Source: an uncultured Collinsella sp. (GTDB lineage Bacteria > Actinomycetota > Coriobacteriia > Coriobacteriales > Coriobacteriaceae). From it: a DNA stretch of 58,647 nt. Made by a program: the position numbers and the translations under genes. The notes under the pieces are model-generated. The model was not told where the DNA came from, searched no databases, and saw nothing but the letters and a program-made list of their open reading frames with translations. Positions 54,313-58,647 of this stretch are shown piece after piece. The stretch is from NCBI GenBank assembly GCA_900541045.1, contig UQID01000014.1:1-58647 (forward strand). Direction: 5' to 3'. The stretch's first letter is position 1; each line of letters opens with the position of its first letter.

Positions 54313-54340
54313 ATTATAGACCTTAAATAGCATCAATCAA
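54313..54340 (-). promoter_or_regulatory. Predicted promoter of rloAB
   Basis: Minus strand TTGATT (54340-54335), 16-bp spacer, TATAAT (54318-54313). Strong consensus match; supports the short ATPase start. Confidence 0.75.
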
Positions 54341-54381
54341 GTGTTTGCAGCATCTGGAGCAAAGGGTACAAGGCCAAAACT

Positions 54382-54506
54382 CGGAAGTATGCGGCAAATC
54401 CCTAGCGTGCCGAGCGCTCCGGAATGCCGTAATGCTTCTGCCTGCGGATCCTTTATGTGGAAAAGCTGTTGTGCTCGGGGGTTCCAGAATTTGCCGCATA
54501 CTTCCG
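54382..54506. repeat. Perfect 18-bp inverted repeat, 89 bp apart
   Basis: CGGAAGTATGCGGCAAAT (54382-54399) and its exact reverse complement (54489-54506). The gap between them has no gene. Could be ends of a small excised or degenerate mobile unit, or a long hairpin. Confidence 0.75.
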
Positions 54507-54567
54507 GCAGGCGTTTGCGGCTGCGGACACGCTAATCCATGCCCGCAGCCGCAATGGCGTCAAGTCC

Positions 54568-54795
54568 CTATCCTCTCGGCGGGAAGGGATCGTGCCCATG
54601 GGAATCCTTTGCGCGGATCCTGCCATCAGGACGATGGGTGATTAGCTCAGAGTGCTGATTAGAACTAATTTGACGACCGCGCTTTATAGCTTCGCCCTGG
54701 GTCGTCGTAACAAAGGAAGCGCGACGCGCCCCCTCGCCCTTAACCTGCCAATTGCCATCCGCCCGCTTCGTAACGTGCTGGTTTCTACCTTTCAT
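54568..54795 (-). CDS. DUF2188 family protein
   Basis: A 75-residue DUF2188 protein. Seen: N-terminal HVTKRADGNWQVKGEGARRAS and the conserved C-terminal GRIRAKDSHGHDPFPPRG. The ATG at 54795 has a GAGG RBS 5 bases upstream; a GTG two codons earlier is possible. Function of the family unknown; members often lie in accessory regions. Standalone here, upstream of rloAB. Confidence 0.85.
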   Translation of the reverse strand: MKGRNQHVTKRADGNWQVKGEGARRASFVTTTQGEAIKRGRQISSNQHSELITHRPDGRIRAKDSHGHDPFPPRG

Positions 54796-55166
54796 ACTCA
54801 CCTCGCCTTCACGACCGATTGATTAACGTGCTCACAGCATGAGGCTCGCAGCAAGTTCACTCGTGCCGCTTTGCTTAAAGCATAAATACTGGCGCGGACA
54901 TAAGCCGGACCTGAAAGGTGTCAGTATATGGAATCTCGAAGAAGTACAAGCCGGCCTCATGCTGAAACCGCCGTATCGCGCATAGCCCATTCCTATAAAC
55001 GCAGCTAGTGCTACATAAACTCAGAAAATAAGGAGGATACACATTGAAAGTTAATTGGACCTGTCTCTATCTATAGGAAATCGGAAGGTCTTGATGCAAG
55101 AATATCTAAATCCGCCAACTGCAACAGCCTTGTTTCCCTAGCGCATGACAGCCCATCACCCTGCAA
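54796..55166. other. 371-base gap with an isolated RBS and micro-ORF
   Basis: No gene over 50 codons on either strand. An AAGGAGG (55030-55036) is followed by TTG at 55044 and a 10-codon frame ending at TAG 55076 on the plus strand. It may be a leader peptide or the start of a deleted gene. Nothing else clear. Confidence 0.4.
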
Positions 55167-56792
55167 TTACTCTTTCCGATCGTCGGCAGGTTTTAAGGCC
55201 TCAGTCAACTCGTTCAGCATGGTCGTAAGCCGAGCAATAAGTCTTTTCGCATCTTCTCTATGGTCTTCGGTGACCACATCGCCGTAAAGCCTATCGTATT
55301 TTGAGCCCTTACCGTGCGCTGCCCCCGCCGACCGAAGGTTCTGAAGATCACGGAGAGACTTTAAGTCGATCACGATGTCATTCCCGCTAAGAAAGGCCTC
55401 CAACTTGTTAATACTACCCTTCGCATCAGCGTCCTTTAGAGCACTTTCATCAATGTAGTCGACGAGGGCTCTCGTGAGGGCCATAGTCACGGACTCAAAT
55501 TCAGACTCGCCGTTGCCAGATGGAATGTGGATTTGTTCAAGAATGCCCTCGTCTGCACGGTGGAAAGGCCTATACAGCGCCAAGCCAAACCGTTTCCTCC
55601 ATGCTTTATCAAGTTCCATTCGCGCTCGCATAAGCATGGAAACAGGGCCCGACGGATCTTTAACCCACATATTGAGCAAATCTGTCTTGAATACCTCATC
55701 AGAAATGCGCTGGTCAACGGGAGACATCTCGAAGGAAAGGAAATGAGTGCGCTCACTCTCGGGAAGATCGCGTCCCAAATCGCCGAGATAAACCATAACT
55801 CTGTCCGGGTCAACATTGTCAATCTCGCACCTCCACTGGCTCCCACATGAAATGTGACGCTCGCTGACATCGAAGTGAGGGCTACTCCTGTACTTATCAA
55901 GTACAGCGGGCTTAAAGAAAACGGGGGTTAAGTAATGTGGGGCGCGAGGCTCCTTATCAAAGTAGGTGCCAAGCTTATTCGGGTCACATGTGTATCGAAC
56001 GAGCGAGCCGTCAGGCCGTTCGCCGATGACGAACTCGGGGTACCGTTCATTTTTCTCATCGAACGGCCATACGCCACAAGTCTCGACGTCGTCGGGCTCG
56101 ATAAAGCTTCGAGCGTAGAGCATGGACAGCAGATAGCCTTCATCAATATCGCTCGTGTACCACTGTCCGATATGGTAGTTCCCTCCGACTTCATCACTCT
56201 CTGAAATGCACTCAGTGCTCCCCAAAGGATAGTTGGACGAAGATGCCAGCCGAGCGTCAACAAAGTAGACGAAGAAGCATTGCTTAGCTGCAATGAAGCG
56301 CAGTATATATTTGGTCCTGACACGCACCTCGTCTCCAGCAAAGTCAACGACTTTTTCTCTCTCGCCGCACTTGTCGACGCTATAGTAGCAACCGTCTTCG
56401 CCGCGGTAGAGTTCAAACAGCATGACAAATTCCTGGTTGACCAGAATCTGCGCTTGGTCGAGCGGATAGAAATACTGCTCGGCAACAATAAAGTCATAGC
56501 CCTCATCGCGCCCGTCATGATAAGTGACGTCATCTGCACATACGCAGAAGCCTGGCGAGAAACTGGAAGCATGCTTCAACCAATCATCACCTGCAAGAAT
56601 CTCCTGCTTCCGTGCAAGGTCGGCAAAACAGGCAAAAACGGAAGGCCTTCCATCAGCAGCGTCATGGTGCGAATAGACGGTAACCCATGCTCCGGAAAGG
56701 GGGTTCTTGACCAGCTCGATCACTTTCTCCTGCTTGAATGGTTTAGCGTCGAGCCCCAGCCTGGCTAAAACCCTTAAAACCGCTTCGTTCAT
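55167..56792 (-). CDS. Unrecognised 541-residue protein with a HEPN-like C-terminal motif
   Basis: I do not recognise the family. Residues about 1-440 are mixed acidic beta-rich sequence with conserved-looking aromatic and Cys positions (FCVCADDVTYHDGRDEGYDF, ISCGSQWRCEID). No signal peptide or membrane segment is seen. The last 120 residues are alpha-helical and include LKSLRDLQNLRSAGAAHGKG, in which R-S-A-G-A-A-H fits the R-x4-6-H motif of HEPN ribonucleases, followed by RLIARLTTMLNEL. ATG at 56792 is preceded by AGAGG. It lies between a DUF2188 gene and DUF4393 and has lower GC than core genes. A defence effector role is inferred from motif and place. Confidence 0.7.
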   Translation of the reverse strand: MNEAVLRVLARLGLDAKPFKQEKVIELVKNPLSGAWVTVYSHHDAADGRPSVFACFADLARKQEILAGDDWLKHASSFSPGFCVCADDVTYHDGRDEGYDFIVAEQYFYPLDQAQILVNQEFVMLFELYRGEDGCYYSVDKCGEREKVVDFAGDEVRVRTKYILRFIAAKQCFFVYFVDARLASSSNYPLGSTECISESDEVGGNYHIGQWYTSDIDEGYLLSMLYARSFIEPDDVETCGVWPFDEKNERYPEFVIGERPDGSLVRYTCDPNKLGTYFDKEPRAPHYLTPVFFKPAVLDKYRSSPHFDVSERHISCGSQWRCEIDNVDPDRVMVYLGDLGRDLPESERTHFLSFEMSPVDQRISDEVFKTDLLNMWVKDPSGPVSMLMRARMELDKAWRKRFGLALYRPFHRADEGILEQIHIPSGNGESEFESVTMALTRALVDYIDESALKDADAKGSINKLEAFLSGNDIVIDLKSLRDLQNLRSAGAAHGKGSKYDRLYGDVVTEDHREDAKRLIARLTTMLNELTEALKPADDRKE

Positions 56793-57045
56793 ATGCACCT
56801 CTTACCATTTGGCACCATCACCGTAAAATGAAGCGAAAATGAACCGTGAGAAACTATCACGGACCAAAATCGTTTAAGGAAATTGTCCATCATTGCGGGG
56901 ACAAAGAAAAACCGCCAGGACGACGGTCGGAAGCTTTAAAAGACTAATTGACAAGAAATAGAAGGTATTCCCATCAAATCTGACCAACGCATTCACCCAT
57001 TAGCAAACCGCCAAGAATCGAATCGTACCAGCACTGCCGAGAAGA

Positions 57046-57843
57046 CTAAACACAGCACTTAATAAAAAGCTTCCCGAACGGTGTTAGCCTAAAAACATGA
57101 TGTACGCAATCAAACCGCCATCCATCAGAAGGCGTATTATCCTTCTTTATATTTCGGATCCTGTCAGAATCCTCAATCCCAAGATAATCGTCTTCTCCCT
57201 CGTAACAGTACGTTTCTTCGCTTAAAAGTTTCAGTCGCTCCAAGTTATTCAAATACAAAGACACATTCTCAGGACATTGAACGATAGCATCGAATACGTT
57301 CGTATAATTTTCGCAAAGCACTCGCCACCGAGCTTTAATTGGCATGTCATCGTCTTCGACAACGCGTAAGTCAATAACCGGAATATGATCTTTACCAAGC
57401 CCTTCAGAAAGCCACGACATCATTTTGGCTTCATCGGGAGTCAGTTGTCCGATTATGCTAACAAAACTCGGATGGACGAGAGGAGAAACCCTTTTATCCA
57501 TAGAGGACGCGAGTAAATTAACGTACAGCCCCCTTAGGTCCTGACTGTCGTACGAATATGACAGTTGCTGAATAGCCGGCACCACAACATTCTGTGCAGG
57601 CTCACAGAAGCAGTCCTCCGGGACGTCTTCCATCTTTTCTTCGATTTGCCGAATCGCCTCCTCAATATTGCTCTCGCCGTTAACCACCCATTTCTTCCAG
57701 GGGCCAAGCAATACGCCAACGGTTCTGGGAACTAAACTCAGAGTGTCTCCGACCGATGAGAGCACAGGATGCAGAGCATCATCATATGCTTTACTCAATA
57801 CATCAGATGGCAGAGATGCAATTTCTTTGGAAAGCTCGTCCAC
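57046..57843 (-). CDS. DUF4393 (Abi-alpha) protein
   Basis: A 265-residue protein of the DUF4393 family. Seen: N-terminal helical part (VLSSVGDTLSLVPRTVGVLLGP), a central signature AIQQLSYSYDSQDLRGLYVNLLASSMDK with HPSFVSIIGQLTPDEAKMM, and a C-terminal winged-helix-like end (FRLTPFGKLFI). Known: some members act in abortive infection. GTG start at 57843 with an AGGGTGAGAC RBS. The gap to the next gene downstream (247 bases) contains only a short CCGTGA/TCACGG hairpin. Confidence 0.8.
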   Translation of the reverse strand: MDELSKEIASLPSDVLSKAYDDALHPVLSSVGDTLSLVPRTVGVLLGPWKKWVVNGESNIEEAIRQIEEKMEDVPEDCFCEPAQNVVVPAIQQLSYSYDSQDLRGLYVNLLASSMDKRVSPLVHPSFVSIIGQLTPDEAKMMSWLSEGLGKDHIPVIDLRVVEDDDMPIKARWRVLCENYTNVFDAIVQCPENVSLYLNNLERLKLLSEETYCYEGEDDYLGIEDSDRIRNIKKDNTPSDGWRFDCVHHVFRLTPFGKLFIKCCV

Positions 57844-57962
57844 TTTGTCTCACCCTATTCATACCGACATCAAGTCCATGATATATAAGGCCCACATTGA
57901 TACAGCCAACAACGGGGAGGGATTGCAGTACCTAACGGCCTGACATTCTGAGTATCTCGCCC

Positions 57963-58403
57963 TCACTCCCCCTTCTTCTGGCGCAGCACATCTATCGCGT
58001 GTTCGCCCAAGATCGCCGAGGACAGCTTCAGTGCCGCACCCTTAACGGTGTTGAAGAAGTTCTCGAGAAACGGTGCGTTCATGTCGTAGTAGTTCATGTT
58101 CCTAAACAGTGCATAAATCGCGAGGAACGTTTGGGCAATGACCACTACAACACTCATTGCAAGAGCGTTGTAGGGCGACTGGGAAATCCGCACGGAGGGT
58201 CTCAAGCGCAGTTGGGCAAACCAATCTCCGGCGACCAACAATCCGTCTTGGGCAGTCTTAATAACCCATAGGGAAAGTAGTTGCGCATAAGGAGGTGACG
58301 CATAATTTCTTTCACAAATTGACAAACACATAGAGGGACACGGTCCACGCGTATTCATATGATTTCTGGCGACTAGACAATAAACCATCGAGGAAAGGGG
58401 CAC
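57963..58403 (-). CDS. Small hypothetical membrane protein
   Basis: Up to 146 residues; not recognised. A single convincing transmembrane stretch, ALAMSVVVVIAQTFLAIYALF, lies at about 81-101, followed by a soluble helix ending VLRQKKGE. The start is doubtful: candidate starts at 58403 (GTG), 58358 and 58331 (ATG) lack a clear RBS, and the N-terminal part may not be translated. Confidence 0.45.
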   Translation of the reverse strand: MPLSSMVYCLVARNHMNTRGPCPSMCLSICERNYASPPYAQLLSLWVIKTAQDGLLVAGDWFAQLRLRPSVRISQSPYNALAMSVVVVIAQTFLAIYALFRNMNYYDMNAPFLENFFNTVKGAALKLSSAILGEHAIDVLRQKKGE

Positions 58404-58423
58404 GGGCAGTATATGCGAACATC

Positions 58424-58594
58424 GTATCAGTCGACGACGAGTCGTCCGAGCCCGTCGGGGCCGAACGCTACGAGAGGGCGGCGGGCCGGGAGGTCTACCG
58501 CAGCGGCCACTACGCGAGGAAGTTCGTCACCGGGGCCGGGGAAGTCGAGCTCGGCGTGTCGAAACTCCGCGGCGCGACCTTCCGGACGGCTGTG
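58424..58594 (+). pseudogene. IS256-type transposase fragment
   Basis: About 57 codons of a mutator/IS256 family transposase: VGAERYERAAGREVYRSGHY and GEVELGVSKLRGATFRTAV are the family's N-terminal conserved block. Homology ends there; the frame runs into VCFVKRI and stops at 58613-58615. The catalytic DDE part is absent in this window. It is a remnant and marks mobile DNA at the edge of the accessory region. Confidence 0.8.
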
Positions 58595-58647
58595 TGTTTC
58601 GTCAAGAGGATTTGAGCAAAAAGAGCATCGGAAATTGAGCAGCCTGA

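Noticed and set aside
1..58647. CRISPR arrays or rRNA genes
   Set aside because: No regularly spaced direct repeats and no rRNA signature sequences were seen.

Overview
The window is 58.6 kb of high-GC bacterial chromosome. Gene content and order (sigma-A with a long acidic N-terminus, recG-rsmD-coaD-rpmF-plsX-acpP-rnc-smc-ftsY-ffh, rimP-nusA-infB-rbfA-nrnA-truB-ribF-dnaG-rpoD, a DUF134/NifX fusion, sucrose PTS genes) point to the class Coriobacteriia (Actinomycetota), most likely a gut Collinsella. That assignment is inference from gene content; no marker was searched.

Layout. 1-12.4 kb: ileS behind a T-box leader with an AUC specifier, a glycerol-dehydrogenase-like gene, DUF523, ftsH, a cobalamin adenosyltransferase, a MATE exporter, a SpoU-type RNA methyltransferase, folA-thyA and a DUF134-NifX regulator. 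12.5-27.4 kb: one long minus-strand housekeeping cluster (asp23/fakA/recG/rsmD/coaD/coiled coil/DUF177/rpmF/plsX/acpP/rnc/smc/ftsY/ffh), tightly packed with overlapping stop and start codons. 27.6-39.4 kb: a second minus-strand cluster from rimP to rpoD joining translation initiation, RNA turnover, primase and the main sigma factor, followed by tRNA-Asn; its short leader carries an intrinsic terminator directly before rimP. 39.6-45.7 kb: leuS, guaB, a ModE-like DNA-binding protein and a divergent Cys/Met-type PLP enzyme, with two very long imperfect palindromes between leuS and guaB. 45.7-50.0 kb: a sucrose locus (GH32 hydrolase, PTS EIIBC, LacI regulator) with three matching operator sites.

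50.1-58.6 kb is an accessory region of lower GC, short genes, strong A/T-rich promoters and remnants. It reads as a defence island. A three-gene operon has the order HigB-like toxin, HigA-like antitoxin with a C-terminal extension, SecB-like chaperone, which is the layout of toxin-antitoxin-chaperone (TAC) systems. It is followed upstream by an RloA/RloB (AbiL/PARIS-like) ATPase and TOPRIM-like pair, a DUF2188 protein, an unrecognised 541-residue protein whose C-terminus carries a HEPN-like R-x5-H motif, a DUF4393 (Abi-alpha) protein, a small membrane protein and a fragment of an IS256-type transposase. A frameshifted Pro/Thr-rich gene sits between the TAC operon and the RloAB pair.

The most interesting targets are the TAC operon, the HEPN-like/DUF4393 pair, the paired palindromic operators of the DUF134-NifX gene, the fused Cys/His finger on NusA, the nusA-operon leader terminator, and two classes of palindromic repeats at gene ends.
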